Assembly: GCA_019348435.1 (NCBI GenBank)
Contig: JAHWJM010000018.1
Span: 1-15,414 of the forward strand
Origin: Actinomycetota bacterium
Lineage (GTDB): Bacteria > Actinomycetota > Thermoleophilia > Solirubrobacterales > Solirubrobacteraceae
Direction of reading: 5' to 3'
DNA: 15,414 nt
Made by a program: the position numbers and the translations under genes. The notes below the pieces were generated by a model. It worked only from the letters and a program-made list of their open reading frames with translations. It was not told the origin of the DNA and searched no databases. Of the stretch, positions 15,281 through 15,414 are shown piece by piece (the first letter of the stretch is position 1; each line of letters begins with the position of its first letter).

Positions 15281-15414
15281 GCCTCGACGCGATCGCACCG
15301 CCACCGGTCCGGGCGCCGCACCGAGCGCGGCGGCGGAGCGACTGGTGTTTTACCTTCCGGTGCGTCAACATGAGCCTGTGCCGCGGCCGGAAGCCGACCA
15401 GCAGGGCCGCGAGA
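15281..15414. other. Right-edge stretch without a supported gene
   Basis: These 134 bases follow the last complete gene. I see no T-rich hairpin terminator. Frames opening at ATG 15370 or GTG 15378 stay open to the window end (15 and 12 codons), but neither has a clear ribosome-binding site or recognisable sequence, so a following gene start is possible but unproven. No remainder of sbcD is found here. Confidence 0.4.

Noticed and set aside
15281..15414. Remaining half of sbcD at the right end, which would indicate a simple insertion of the cluster into sbcD
   Set aside because: None of the three forward frames shows SbcD-like sequence (no GNHD or later His motifs), so a simple insertion cannot be shown from this window.
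1..15414. tRNA, rRNA or riboswitch genes
   Set aside because: No cloverleaf, rRNA segment or known riboswitch core was recognised in the intergenic parts, which are few and short.

Overview
The window is very GC-rich, with dense, mostly overlapping genes, and carries a surface-polysaccharide locus. A HerA-like ATPase end sits directly before an sbcD start at the left edge, a gene order known from actinobacteria. Protein style and base composition fit a high-GC actinobacterium, possibly Thermoleophilia/Solirubrobacterales. That placement is inference; no rRNA or marker gene is present.

Left edge (1-1429): the 3' end of a HerA/DUF87-type ATPase overlaps the GTG start of sbcD. Only about the first 49 codons of sbcD remain. 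The frame then runs without interruption into an almost complete CarB-like ATP-grasp protein that lacks its own first residues. This is either a real rearrangement breakpoint or an assembly chimera.

Minus-strand operon (6823 down to 1392): Wzm-type permease, Wzt-type ATPase with a C-terminal sugar-binding domain, FemAB/GNAT-like acyltransferase, DegT/DnrJ-type sugar aminotransferase, and a GT2 glycosyltransferase. All are overlapping or 3 nt apart. The operon converges on the ATP-grasp gene with a 38-nt tail overlap.

Divergent control region (6824-7059): the only sizeable gap. It holds the AT-richest stretch, an imperfect operator-like palindrome, a perfect 12-bp palindrome and a possible 7-codon leader ORF.

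Plus-strand operon (7060-15280): polyprenyl-phosphate sugar-phosphate transferase (initiating enzyme), GT2, GT4, an O-antigen ligase/Wzy-like polymerase, a Wzz-like chain-length protein with two tandem jelly-roll carbohydrate-binding-like domains in its outer portion, and a three-helix membrane protein with a Pro/Arg-rich tail. Junctions are ATGA overlaps or nearly so.

Working model (inference): the transferase loads the first sugar on undecaprenyl phosphate, the GTs extend it, and the aminotransferase and acyltransferase supply or modify an amino sugar. Wzm/Wzt moves glycan across the membrane. The ligase/polymerase and the CBM-bearing Wzz-like protein act outside to polymerise, attach or measure it. 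Having an ABC exporter together with Wzy/Wzz-type genes, no Wzx flippase in view, and sugar-binding domains on both the ATPase and the Wzz-like protein is the most unusual aspect of the locus.
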